Counted from the stretch's first letter, positions 8,453 through 16,487 are shown. The stretch: 21,137 nucleotides of DNA from Candidatus Mesolinea sp. (GCA_003445715.1 DMCS01000099.1:1-21137), one strand, 5' to 3'. Notes: generated from the letters alone by a model not told the origin. Numbers and translations are program-made.

Positions 8453-8622
8453 TTGCCGAAACTATACATGCAGCTTCACCTCTAAACAATTGCGTGGATC
8501 TATTTAAATAGAAGAAAACCTTGCATCTCAAATATATTTGGGAAATCTGAAGCGAGAGAGGTGCGGATTAAATAATGATGCCCTGCGATATATTGCAGAG
8601 CATCAGAAAGGAGAAGAAAAGG

Positions 8623-8693
8623 AGGCGACGATGGGAATCGAACCCATGATGAGAGTTTTGCAGACTCTTGCCTTGCCACTTGGCCACGTCGCC
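8623..8693 (-). tRNA. tRNA-Cys (GCA)
   Basis: Acceptor stem GGCGACG/CGTCGCC, anticodon stem AGAGT/ACTCT with loop CTGCAAA (anticodon GCA), T arm ATGGG-TTCGATT-CCCAT. The 71-nt length fits tRNA-Cys. The 3' CCA is not encoded. It is probably transcribed with the tRNA-Gly just upstream. Confidence 0.95.
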
Positions 8694-8699
8694 ATAACA

Positions 8700-8730
8700 A
8701 AAAACTGATATATATATTATATCAGTTTTT
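8700..8730 (-). other. AT-rich hairpin between the two tRNA genes
   Basis: A perfect 12-bp inverted repeat (AAAAACTGATAT at 8700-8711, ATATCAGTTTTT at 8719-8730), extendable by one A-T pair, lies between tRNA-Gly and tRNA-Cys and ends in T runs on both strands. It could be a weak (attenuating) terminator or a processing hairpin separating the two tRNAs. Confidence 0.5.
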
Positions 8731-8738
8731 AAGCTAAA

Positions 8739-8811
<73 letters not shown>

Positions 8812-8847
8812 AAATTATCTTGCTTTACATTGTTCGAAGCGATTGAG

Positions 8848-8876
8848 ATTTTAACATAGGCACATTAGCTTGTCAA
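8848..8876 (-). promoter_or_regulatory. Strong sigma70-type promoter of the tRNA-Gly/tRNA-Cys unit
   Basis: Minus-strand TTGACA (8871-8876) and TAAAAT (8848-8853) are exactly 17 nt apart; transcription would start about 30 nt before tRNA-Gly. Confidence 0.75.
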
Positions 8877-8946
8877 ATCCGACCTGTGCAGGGGTTGAAC
8901 AGGAAATATCAACACAAAAACGTCACTATCCTAAAGATCGATCCTC

Positions 8947-10101
8947 TCACGGTGTTAGTGTTGGAGTTAGCGATGCACTCGGCAAAGGTTCTGGTGTCCA
9001 TTTTGTTTTTGTCGCTATTGGCGTATTCGTGTATGTATATGTAAGGGTGGGTGTATAAGTATTTGTTCGTGTAGGGGTAGATGTATGGGTAATTGTTTTG
9101 CTTGGCAATGGCGATTGCGTATTTGTGGGAGTAGGCGTTCTTGTCACAGTAGGGGACCTAAATACTGTTGGAGATACCCGCGTGGGTGTGTTCCAAACAG
9201 GTCTGGTTGAGGTGAAAAGTGCTGATCTAGCCGGTAGAATAATCTCCCGTGAGCAATGGTGATTGTCACCTTCAATGATCTCAAGAGAAATATGATCGTT
9301 CTCGCCACCAATTAATTCTAAAAATAGTAAGGAAGGAAAATTGGGATTGCGCAGGAAGACCTTAAAATCTGTATATTGTGATTCATTTAACCAGACGATT
9401 AACCCTGGCAGCTCGAGCTGGGATGTTAAATTCCCATTTGCATCACGCATGCGATAAGTAGGAAGGTCCATTTGCGTGTCGTAAACTAATTGAATTTTTC
9501 CGGTACCCAAGTATGCCAAGCTGTAATAGTTTATGTCATAAACAGAGCAAAACTGGCTCAATATCTGCGTCGGGATTGGTGATCCAGTGGCAGTAGGGTT
9601 TACCCCTGCTGTTTTGGTGGGGTTTGGTGAAGGTGTAACCGAGGGTAACGCATTGAAGGTGGGGGTAAAATCAGTTACCAATGAAACCGCTATGGGGGTG
9701 GGACTTGGCGTTGTGACAATGATTGGCGGTGTTGGGTATGGAGCTGAGAAGCGATTATTCAACAAACGAGACGCGAACAAGGATACGGCAACAACTCCTA
9801 AACCGATAAAAGCAGCAAGCAGTGGCCGCATTTTAGCCTTGGGAGCAGCTGGCGCCGAGAAATGGATGTCCTGGGGCAGTTTTTTCAGGTTAGCATCCCT
9901 GAGCATAATACATTCGTTGTAATGCTGAGTTAGGCAGACTTCCTGTTGATGGAGATAGGTTGGAATTTCTGGCTGCTTGCAGCGATGGCAGTAATTGAAA
10001 TAAGATGGGAAATCTAAATTCGTCTTAATATCATCAATTAATGCAAAGTATGGACAATGTGTTAAATTTGCTTGATTTGAAGGGGAGGTATCTATAGACA
10101 T
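8947..10101 (-). CDS. Cys4-domain single-pass membrane protein with Thr/Pro-rich tail
   Basis: No family recognised. From the in-frame GTG at 10113 the chain is 388 residues; ATG 10101 gives 384 and is preferred weakly, as neither has a good ribosome site. Residues (388 numbering) 20-68 hold C20, C42, C60 and C68 plus an extra C45, a possible metal site. A transmembrane helix covers about 97-117. Outside lies a Thr/Pro linker, then a compact region of about 110 residues (from 'FCSVYDINYYSL' to 'REIILPARS') of unknown fold, then a Thr/Pro/Ser-rich tail to the end, probably a wall-spanning stalk. The Cys spacing equals that of the LysM protein two genes upstream. It is the last gene of the tyrosine kinase/phosphatase group. 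The gap 10114-10186 shows nothing. Confidence 0.7.
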   Translation of the reverse strand: MSIDTSPSNQANLTHCPYFALIDDIKTNLDFPSYFNYCHRCKQPEIPTYLHQQEVCLTQHYNECIMLRDANLKKLPQDIHFSAPAAPKAKMRPLLAAFIGLGVVAVSLFASRLLNNRFSAPYPTPPIIVTTPSPTPIAVSLVTDFTPTFNALPSVTPSPNPTKTAGVNPTATGSPIPTQILSQFCSVYDINYYSLAYLGTGKIQLVYDTQMDLPTYRMRDANGNLTSQLELPGLIVWLNESQYTDFKVFLRNPNFPSLLFLELIGGENDHISLEIIEGDNHHCSREIILPARSALFTSTRPVWNTPTRVSPTVFRSPTVTRTPTPTNTQSPLPSKTITHTSTPTRTNTYTPTLTYTYTNTPIATKTKWTPEPLPSASLTPTLTP

Positions 10102-10186
10102 ATGCTTAACCACTAAAAATAAAGTCTTCTTTTGTTAGGAATTGCATAGAGTAGATAAATAAAAATTTAATCTCATTCTAAGCAGA

Positions 10187-10675
10187 TCAGGAATGCGAAC
10201 ATCCCGACGCATTTATAACGAAATATTGATATATGAGGGGGAACTTATTGTCAACAAGCATCTCGAGTTCTCTCGCAATCTCCGCTGGAGATTCCTGCGA
10301 GGCATATGGATCTGGAATATCATAGGGAACTCCACCGCCGACCTCGGTCAGATGGTAAATTTTCCCCTTATTTTCTGGAAATTCCTGAATGAGGGCTTCT
10401 TTTTGGCCGGATTCCATGGTTAGAATGATACTTGCTGTATGTAAAAGAGAAGGAGTGACTGGCCTCGATGTATGTTGATTGATATCCAAATGTCGTTTTT
10501 TGGCCTCTTCTATAGCTTCAGGTGTAGGTGGAAGGCTCTCTTTTACCCATGTGCCTGCACTTTCAATCTGCCAACCCTGCGGTTTGCCTGAGGCGTTTAT
10601 TTTTGCTTTGAAGAATGCTTCAGCCAAAGGGGAGCGGAATCGATTGGCAGTACACACAAAAAGTACTAATGTCAT
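10187..10675 (-). CDS. Low-molecular-weight protein-tyrosine phosphatase (Wzb-like)
   Basis: A 162-residue LMW-PTP, cytoplasmic. The signature C-x5-R-S is present as VCTANRFRS near the N-terminus (nucleophile C8, R14, S15), although the usual second Cys of CxGNxCRS is Phe. The general acid Asp lies in DIPDPY (about residue 122). The open frame continues 21 codons upstream, but that would overlap the LysM gene; the ATG at 10675 gives the standard start right before the first beta strand. Its partner is very likely the tyrosine kinase at 11687-13540, whose C-terminal Tyr cluster it would dephosphorylate, as in Wzb-Wzc control of exopolysaccharide export (known for the family, inferred here). 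The Ser/His-ending C-terminus is longer than usual. Confidence 0.9.
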   Translation of the reverse strand: MTLVLFVCTANRFRSPLAEAFFKAKINASGKPQGWQIESAGTWVKESLPPTPEAIEEAKKRHLDINQHTSRPVTPSLLHTASIILTMESGQKEALIQEFPENKGKIYHLTEVGGGVPYDIPDPYASQESPAEIARELEMLVDNKFPLIYQYFVINASGCSHS

Positions 10676-10700
10676 TATTTCGTTCAATCCATTTCGTAAT

Positions 10701-11585
10701 TTATTGATTACTTTCCCGTGGGATAAGTACCCACTCACCGACGAGTAAATTTTCGTCAGCAGGAATATTATTATAACTGACTATAGCTTCAATATCGATT
10801 GCAAATTTTTCAGCTAATTCCCGTAGAGTTATGTCGCTTTCGGAAATTTGATAGGCTTCAAACGCTGGCAAGTTACCCAACTCTAAACGATCTATAGGGA
10901 TTACGATGATGGAATCAACCCAAATTGGAACAATCAATTGGTAATTGATAGCTTTTAAAATGTCCGGGGTCGTGTTGTATTGCGTAGCTAAGAAAAGCAA
11001 ACTTTCACCTGGAGAAACTTGATGCACAATAAAACGCTGATCTTTTCCAAATGGCTCTTCTAAGTAATGCGCTTTATGGATTTCAAGGGGTGTTGCGGTA
11101 GGTGTTGGTTGAGGGGATGGAGATGGTGTCTCTGTTTGAAGTGCAGGTCCTAATGTGGCTTTTTCTGTTGTGAGACCAACCAATAAAAAAGAGGTCTCAG
11201 TGGGGGCTGCCAACGAAATGGCTGCGTTATTCTCATGCTGTTTCTCTGGATGTGAAGAAGAAAATAGTATGATGAGGGCAATAATTGCTAAAATAACCAA
11301 GATCCACAAGTAAGATACATTAAACCAATTTTGTCGTTTGCTAACGACCTTATTAGCAAGTTCTTCAGGCATTCTTTGCCCTACTTGGGATTGAAAAATT
11401 CTGCAAGCTGGATAGTACTTGGTTAGACAAAAAGATAGCTGGTGGTCCAAATTCGGCACAGCGATAGGTTTGACCATGTGGCAATAGCTTTCCACGGATG
11501 GGTATGTTAGAGCTGTGGCAGGATCTTTGAAAAGCCCCAGGTAGGGGCAAATAGATTCTCCTGCTTCTTGCAGATGATTAGCCAT
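10701..11585 (-). CDS. Cys4-domain, transmembrane, double-LysM protein
   Basis: 294 residues. An N-terminal cytoplasmic module carries C13, C35, C53 and C61 (CPYLGL ... ESYCHM ... SFCLTKYYPAC), likely a metal site. A transmembrane helix follows at about 90-109, then a Thr/Pro/Ser-rich linker (about 150-167), then two LysM domains (about 186-230, starting 'VHQVSPGESL', and about 243-289, ending 'VLIPR') that would bind cell-wall glycan. The ATG has no strong Shine-Dalgarno; 101 nt separate it from the kinase gene upstream, in which a short hairpin ACGGAA-aata-TTCCGT (11652-11667) is seen. The design suggests a protein linking wall contact to a cytoplasmic metal-binding domain; that role is inference. 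Confidence 0.8.
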   Translation of the reverse strand: MANHLQEAGESICPYLGLFKDPATALTYPSVESYCHMVKPIAVPNLDHQLSFCLTKYYPACRIFQSQVGQRMPEELANKVVSKRQNWFNVSYLWILVILAIIALIILFSSSHPEKQHENNAAISLAAPTETSFLLVGLTTEKATLGPALQTETPSPSPQPTPTATPLEIHKAHYLEEPFGKDQRFIVHQVSPGESLLFLATQYNTTPDILKAINYQLIVPIWVDSIIVIPIDRLELGNLPAFEAYQISESDITLRELAEKFAIDIEAIVSYNNIPADENLLVGEWVLIPRESNQ

Positions 11586-11686
11586 TTTTGAAAAATCACT
11601 GGGAGTATATGCTAAAGGTAAGTTTCTCCCAAGGATTTGTTTTCATCGGCGACGGAAAATATTCCGTAGAGATGATAACTTAGATT

Positions 11687-13540
11687 CTAAGTACCCTTCT
11701 GTTCGGTGAAAGCGAGGTCGATATTCTCCTCTGAACCGTAAGAATGCCGATACTTATCACGTGCACTGTAGGGTGAATAGTAATCATGACCACCGTAATA
11801 ATAGGATCGGTTCTGTGGAATACGGTTCATTACAACGCCAAGAATATGAGCATTAATGCGCTCGAGTTCCTCTAAAGGACGTCTAGCTGAGTCAATACGT
11901 GTAAATCCGGGAATGATCACGTATAAGACGCCTTCTACGCGTGTGGAAAGTATCTGCGAGTCAGAAACGACGAGCGGAGGACTATCCATTACAATCACGT
12001 CATAATGTGATTTAAGTTCTTCGAGCAATTTGCGCATACGCTCACTAGCCAATAATTCTGCTGGATTCGGTGGTAGACTACCACTGGTGATAATATCCAT
12101 GGATTTAACTTCGGGGATGGTCCTGACTACCTCCTCCAAGGTAAGTCTGCCACGCACAAGGTCACTCAACCCTACTCGGTTGTGTAAATTGAACTGGGTA
12201 TGAACATTCGGTCGGCGCATATCGGTATCCAACAATAATACCTTTTTCCCTCCCTGTGCCAAAATTACTGCTAAATTGCAAGCTACTGTGGTTTTACCTT
12301 CTGTTTCACCTGAGCTTGTCACCAGGATTGATTTTAGGGGAGAATCTATGCCAGCAAATTCAAGGTTTGTGCGCAAGGCACGAAAAGCTTCTGCCACTGG
12401 AGACCGGGGATTTGATATGACATAACTGCCAAATTTGTCATTGTTACTTTTCTTGCGCAGCTCACCAACGAGACCAATAACGGGTAAGTTGAGCAACTCT
12501 TTAACTTCATCCGGCGTTTTAAGTGTATCATCTAGATATTCCACTAAGAACGCAATGCCAGAGGTCAAAATTAAGCCAATAGCCGCTGATAATGTGGCTG
12601 ATTGGACTGGATTGGGAGAAATTGGAACAGAAGGTGGATGTGCTTTTTCAACTTGCACCACATTTGGGGTATTCTGAGCACGAGAGAGACGCAAGGCTTC
12701 AAGGCTGTTGATACTGCTTAGGTAGATTTGTTGGTATAAGTTTAATGTGGTTTGCAGCTGGGTGAGCTGAGCGGAGGTCGCAGTTGTCGTTCCACTCTCT
12801 GCTGGCGTTTTGAGCACCACCAGATTAGTGTAAATCTGTTGATATAGCGAGAGAACGGATGACAGTTGATCGAGCTGAGCCTGATATTCGGCTAATCTGG
12901 TCAGTTCTTCAGCCGTGGCGGTAGCTGGATTGATCTTGGCTACCTCAGCATTAAGTGCAGTCATTTGGCTTTGTGTTTCCAGGATTTGCTTTTGGACACT
13001 CTCGAGTTGAGACTCAACGGTGGCTGTTGAAAGTTCGTTAATTTGTTTTTCCAGCAGGGAAATCTGTTGCTGCGTCTCGTCGATGCGGTTTTGGAGATTT
13101 TGTTCGGCAGCAATGTATCGTATCGCTTGAAGCTGTTCGTTCTGTTCAATGAGAATATCAATTAGACTATTAGCGATGAGAGCTGCTTTTTCAGGGTCGG
13201 TATGTCTAACCGTCAATTCAACGAATTGCGTATCCGTGATAGCGCGTGCCGTTGCCTGCCCTTTCAGGACCGGAAAGCCCAATTCTTCAGAAGCCTGTTG
13301 GAGCACACTTTCGGTGGAAAGCAGCTGTACGTATGTGGCGATTAATTGTTGATTATCCAAATAAGCGTAATAGTCATACGTAGTTTGCGGTGCTCTCAGG
13401 ATCACAAATTTTGAGCTTGCTTCATAAATGGGCGTCTGCCGGCTGCTGACGAAATACCCCACTGCAGCGCCAATGATGACCCCTGCAATGACGAGCCAAA
13501 GCCATCGTTTTGCAATACTGAAAAAGTGTTTTATATCCAT
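11687..13540 (-). CDS. Wzc-like chain-length regulator fused to tyrosine-protein kinase (BY-kinase)
   Basis: 617 residues. Wzz-type N-terminus with TM1 (about 12-31), a periplasmic-side coiled-coil region (about 125-285) containing two copies of a repeat with core LYQQIY (about 232-237 and 268-273), a proline-rich segment before TM2 (about 300-335), then the CpsD/CapB-type kinase domain: Walker A SSGETEGKTT (409-418), Walker A' LLLDTD (435-440), Walker B VIVMDSPP (515-522). The C-terminus has an eight-Tyr cluster (about 580-601), the autophosphorylation site in BY-kinases. It controls polymerisation/export of a surface polysaccharide. It heads the operon with the Cys4 proteins and phosphatase. 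No strong ribosome site precedes the ATG. Confidence 0.94.
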   Translation of the reverse strand: MDIKHFFSIAKRWLWLVIAGVIIGAAVGYFVSSRQTPIYEASSKFVILRAPQTTYDYYAYLDNQQLIATYVQLLSTESVLQQASEELGFPVLKGQATARAITDTQFVELTVRHTDPEKAALIANSLIDILIEQNEQLQAIRYIAAEQNLQNRIDETQQQISLLEKQINELSTATVESQLESVQKQILETQSQMTALNAEVAKINPATATAEELTRLAEYQAQLDQLSSVLSLYQQIYTNLVVLKTPAESGTTTATSAQLTQLQTTLNLYQQIYLSSINSLEALRLSRAQNTPNVVQVEKAHPPSVPISPNPVQSATLSAAIGLILTSGIAFLVEYLDDTLKTPDEVKELLNLPVIGLVGELRKKSNNDKFGSYVISNPRSPVAEAFRALRTNLEFAGIDSPLKSILVTSSGETEGKTTVACNLAVILAQGGKKVLLLDTDMRRPNVHTQFNLHNRVGLSDLVRGRLTLEEVVRTIPEVKSMDIITSGSLPPNPAELLASERMRKLLEELKSHYDVIVMDSPPLVVSDSQILSTRVEGVLYVIIPGFTRIDSARRPLEELERINAHILGVVMNRIPQNRSYYYGGHDYYSPYSARDKYRHSYGSEENIDLAFTEQKGT

Positions 13541-13694
13541 AAATTTCGATTACAGACCTTTCAACGAACGGTATAGAAAATTATTAAATGAGATTATCCC
13601 AGCGAATCTCGCATATATTAAATTCGGAAAACCTCATCCAATAATATCGACAATTGATCTAACGGACGGACCCGCCTTTAACATAATCGTTATA

Positions 13695-13723
13695 ATTATA
13701 AGCAATTATCACCAGCCTGTAAA
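13695..13723 (-). promoter_or_regulatory. Promoter of the kinase operon, with a long leader
   Basis: Minus-strand TTTACA (13718-13723) and a perfect TATAAT (13695-13700) are 17 nt apart. Transcription would start near 13688, leaving a leader of about 150 nt before the kinase ATG. The leader contains a small hairpin (GAGATT/AATCTC, 13590-13610). Nothing else is seen in 13541-13752. Confidence 0.6.
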
Positions 13724-13752
13724 TGAACCAAGAAACCTGCGGCGTGGCTGCA

Positions 13753-14232
13753 TTACTTAATGAGCAGCGGTAAAAATGTCCTTTGCCTGACGTTGATAAG
13801 CACGTTGGCACCTTGTGAGTGAAGTTCACCGTCATAAACCTTGAAACTGAACACGTCCGACCCGACATAGCCGGATTGTGGCGTGTAAAGTACATCAGGT
13901 ACTGTGCCGCTTAGGCTGCCATGCTGAGGATCGGCTGTGATGCTGAAAGTAAGGCTGTCACCGTCTGCATCTGAACCACTTAAGGTAATGGCTATGGGCT
14001 CGTCCATCCAGGTGTTAAGCTCCTGGCCTTCAGCGACAGGCGGATTGTTAACAGGATTCGTGAGAGTCAGGAAAAGGGCACTTACCGCGCCCCAGTTGCC
14101 GGCAGCATCTTTCCCGCGCACATAAAGGATATGCCGTCCTTCGGAAAGGCTGCTGGTATCAATGGTAACCGTGACGTTTTCGACGCTAGAATTGAAGTTG
14201 CCATCAACCGGGCTGAGGGAAATGGGCGCACT
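13753..14232 (-). pseudogene. 3' remnant of a secreted Ig/cadherin-like repeat protein
   Basis: About 160 C-terminal residues remain. The first part ('VENVTVTIDTSSLSEG ... YVRGKDAAGNWG') matches an Ig-like domain often at the end of secreted proteases. The second is a tandem-95/cadherin-like repeat (NPPVAEGQ ... GSDADGDSLTF ... GYVGSDVFSFKVYDGE). The protein ends in RTFLPLLIK, a short hydrophobic tail that also ends the C25 remnant at 16138. No signal peptide or catalytic domain is left: upstream the frame runs straight into the IS30 fragment. The first 4-5 residues of the open frame come from the junction. Probably not functional. Confidence 0.75.
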
Positions 14233-14703
14233 GTGCCCGGGCATTGGGAAGGGGATTTGATCTTAGGGAAATATAAACGCAGTGCTTTAGGAACCTTGAT
14301 TGAGCGTACTACCCGTTATACAATCCTTGTTCCTTTAGGGGAGCATAAAGATGCTACAAGTGTCAGAGAAGCTTATGCTGAGGCTTTCAAAAGCTTGCCA
14401 GCAGAGCTCAAGAAGAGCTTGACCTATGACCAGGGCAAGGAAATGAGCGAACACGAGCAATTCACCATTGACACCGGCATTCAGGTTTATTTTGCTCATC
14501 CTGGTTCTCCATGGGAGCGAGGGACTAATGAGAACACCAATGGTTTGATCAGGCAGTATTTTCCGAAAGGTACCGATTTCACTCAGGTTAGCAAAGAAGA
14601 GATCCTCGAAGTTCAAAGGAAACTCAATGATCGGCCACGCAGAGCCTTAGGCTATTTGAAACCTGACGAGGTCATTAATCAACTTGTTGCACTAAAAACT
14701 TGA
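14225..14703 (+). pseudogene. 5'-truncated IS30-family transposase
   Basis: About 157 residues of the transposase C-terminal half are present, starting at VPGHWEGDLILG. The full DDE triad is visible: Asp in HWEGD, Asp in LTYDQGKEM, Glu in RGTNENTNGLIRQYFPK, with 57 and 33 residues between them, the expected IS30 spacing. The N-terminal helix-turn-helix half is missing and the frame instead continues back (to 14131) through antisense of the Ig-like gene. It is a dead fragment unless it uses the chimeric start at 14131. Confidence 0.88.
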
Positions 14704-14710
14704 AACCAAC
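14685..14710 (+). mobile_element. Putative right inverted repeat of the IS30 fragment
   Basis: The stretch GTTGCACTAAAAACTTGAA at the transposase stop codon resembles the terminal repeats of IS30-family elements (GTTGCACTT-AA-CTTGAA type, from memory). No matching left end is found at the other side. Confidence 0.4.
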
Positions 14711-14723
14711 TAAGAAACCTTTC

Positions 14724-15986
14724 TCAGCTTATTAGCCATTCATGGAGTTCGTAGACGGATTTTTTCTGGGATACATCCGCCAATAGGGATGGGTCTTTTT
14801 TTGTAATTTTTTGGACTGTACCTCCATAAGCCTTGATTAAATCTTTGAGCCTTAAAAAATATCCCCATAAGATCCTTGGAGATGAAGGTGGAATTTGATA
14901 GAGACGGGCAATAATGATCCGTGGCAAGAAAACTCGTTGGAGCATCAATGAAAGCCGCTTAAAATGGTTGGATTCGGAGGCTAATTGAACCAGGTCCGGG
15001 GTGAGGCTGTGCATAGCATGCTCATCCTGTAGCAAAATCTGGTAAGCTTCCGTGAGGATGCGCTCATCAATGGGCGTTGGCGATAACTGGGCTAAAACCT
15101 GCTCTGGGATAATCGCCCATTGCAGCGCGCGAAGTAGCCCCAGTGTGAGGGCTGCGGTTTTTTCTGCGCGCCATTGCTGGCAGAGAGCAACAAAACAAGG
15201 CCAATCCAACTGGTCCTGATAGCGCTGCAACACGAGGGCAATATCGAACATTCCTTTAAGGCCAAGACTGAGATAATGCTGGTACGTCAGGTGGACGCAA
15301 AGATGTAAGATTAAATCTTCAGTCCCTTCTGCGAGCACCTCAACGTCGTTAATTCGTGCGGGCACTGCCCGCTCCCAAACGCCATCCATAGCAATGGTAA
15401 AAGGCTCATCTTCTTCGAGCAGTGTCCAATGGATTTCTACATGCGTGCCATCAGATAGGATCATTGGCGGCACGTGTTTGATATCCAAATTAGAATCTCT
15501 AATGTCAAAGTATCTGGAGAGCTGATAGCCCAAACCTTGAAGAATTTCAACCGTTCTGTTGAGATCTTCGCGGTGTACTAAGATATCCAGATCGCTCATA
15601 CTGCGAGCGCCCACATCTTTATAGGTATTTTCCAACAGAAAAAGCCCTTTGAGGGCAATCACCGGAATATTTTCCGCCCTAAGACGTAGAAGAATTTGGC
15701 TAGCATGATTTAGCAGCAAAATGTTACGGGCAGCGGTGAGCATGTACGCCGAGCGGAAGCTCTGCCGATGAGGTTCGGGAATCTGTTGTGCTAAGCCTAG
15801 TTGTGAGAACCGAAATTCCAAGGCAGATAAAAGATCGTGCTGAGCGCAGAGAGCTGTTAATCCTTCCCAATTTTCCGGGTTCATCCCTTTCAAAATCTCA
15901 GCACAATCATCGGCCGAGGAGAGGGGATTGAGAAGTTTAATTAGAGAGTTCAATATGGGAGAGATATAAGCTCCTAACCTTGTCAA
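14724..15986 (-). CDS. NTP_transf_5-type nucleotidyltransferase, RiPP-associated
   Basis: 420 residues, matching the uncharacterised nucleotidyltransferase family (PF14907 type). The active-site segment is ALKG (111-114), then RSMSDLDILV with the D-x-D pair (D132, D134), and a third acid in VEIHW (E184). The C-terminal half is helical. Genes of this family recur in RiPP clusters, including lasso clusters that also carry an HPr-kinase-like gene, where they modify the peptide; the reaction here is unknown. The open frame begins with TTG at 15986, bounded by a stop at 16002; AGGAG lies inside the first codons (near 15972), so the real start may be slightly downstream. It is the last gene of the locus. 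Confidence 0.82.
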   Translation of the reverse strand: MTRLGAYISPILNSLIKLLNPLSSADDCAEILKGMNPENWEGLTALCAQHDLLSALEFRFSQLGLAQQIPEPHRQSFRSAYMLTAARNILLLNHASQILLRLRAENIPVIALKGLFLLENTYKDVGARSMSDLDILVHREDLNRTVEILQGLGYQLSRYFDIRDSNLDIKHVPPMILSDGTHVEIHWTLLEEDEPFTIAMDGVWERAVPARINDVEVLAEGTEDLILHLCVHLTYQHYLSLGLKGMFDIALVLQRYQDQLDWPCFVALCQQWRAEKTAALTLGLLRALQWAIIPEQVLAQLSPTPIDERILTEAYQILLQDEHAMHSLTPDLVQLASESNHFKRLSLMLQRVFLPRIIIARLYQIPPSSPRILWGYFLRLKDLIKAYGGTVQKITKKDPSLLADVSQKKSVYELHEWLIS

Positions 15987-16070
15987 ACAAAGATCGATAA
16001 GTCACTATGGCCAAATTGGACTAATTATAACGAAAATGCCTATATTAGCGGGGAATTAAGCATGTACTAC

Positions 16071-16090
16071 CCTGAAGTGCAGACTTCAGG
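16071..16090. other. Perfect hairpin downstream of the C25 remnant
   Basis: CCTGAAGT-GCAG-ACTTCAGG (8-bp stem, 4-nt loop) lies 48 nt after the remnant's stop codon on the minus strand. There is no T run on that side, so it is not a standard terminator. The rest of 15987-16137 shows nothing. Confidence 0.4.
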
Positions 16091-16137
16091 TTTGGAGCAA
16101 GTGTGAGTTGTCAATTTGGGCGCTTCTCGAATAGGTC

Positions 16138-16439
16138 TCAACGCATAATTAACGGCAGGTTTATCCTAAAGGTCGTCAGAGGCCGTTCAAAGCGAACAGC
16201 AGGATCGCCAAAGAGGAGAAAAGTATCCATCAGGTCAAAGTTTTGGATTGAAGGTCTACCGTTCCCATACGCTATTTTGCCGGGTCGGTTCGGATTTCAA
16301 GCTCTAACCCTTGCTGGTCGGAACTGACGAGCGTGACTTCTTTGGCAGGGTCGGTTTGTGCCTTAGTCAACGGCAGTTAAAACCAGCCAATGAGCAGAGA
16401 TGCAATAAGGAAAATATTTAATAGATAGCGTTTTTTCAT
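16138..16439 (-). pseudogene. Internally deleted remnant of a gingipain-like (C25) secreted protein
   Basis: On the minus strand an ATG at 16439, with AGAAGGA 7 nt upstream, opens a signal peptide (KKRYLLNIFLIASLLIGWF) broken by an in-frame TAA at 16377. The same frame continues as a mature N-terminus (DPAKEVTLVSSDQQGLELE) to a TAG near 16274. Shifted by one frame, it continues at once as a C-terminus: NFDLMDTFLLFGDPAVRFE, then a tail ending INLPLIMR and a TGA at 16138. The 'LFGDPA' element and the N-terminal 'LVSSDQQGLELEIRT' resemble C25 peptidases of Anaerolineae (from memory). So start and end of one protein are joined with the catalytic middle lost. Confidence 0.6.
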
Positions 16440-16487
16440 TTTTGGATCCTTCTCTAATATTAAAAAGAGAAGCTGTTGAAGCAGATT

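Noticed and set aside
8395..8622. Possible small gene or riboswitch upstream of copZ
   Set aside because: Only a promoter is recognisable; the short frames overlap the tRNA-Cys antisense or lack ribosome sites.
9000..9200. Repetitive GTG/GTAGGGG-rich stretch as a possible CRISPR or satellite
   Set aside because: It encodes the Thr/Pro-rich tail on the other strand; units are irregular and without spacers.
13428..13760. Plus-strand 110-codon frame over the kinase 5' region
   Set aside because: It is antisense to the kinase N-terminus and its promoter/leader, with no ribosome site.
14230..14710. Complete IS30 element
   Set aside because: No left inverted repeat and no transposase N-terminal domain are present.
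16103..16327. Plus-strand 74-codon frame
   Set aside because: It is antisense to the C25-like remnant, whose minus-strand translation is clearly protein-like; no ribosome site.
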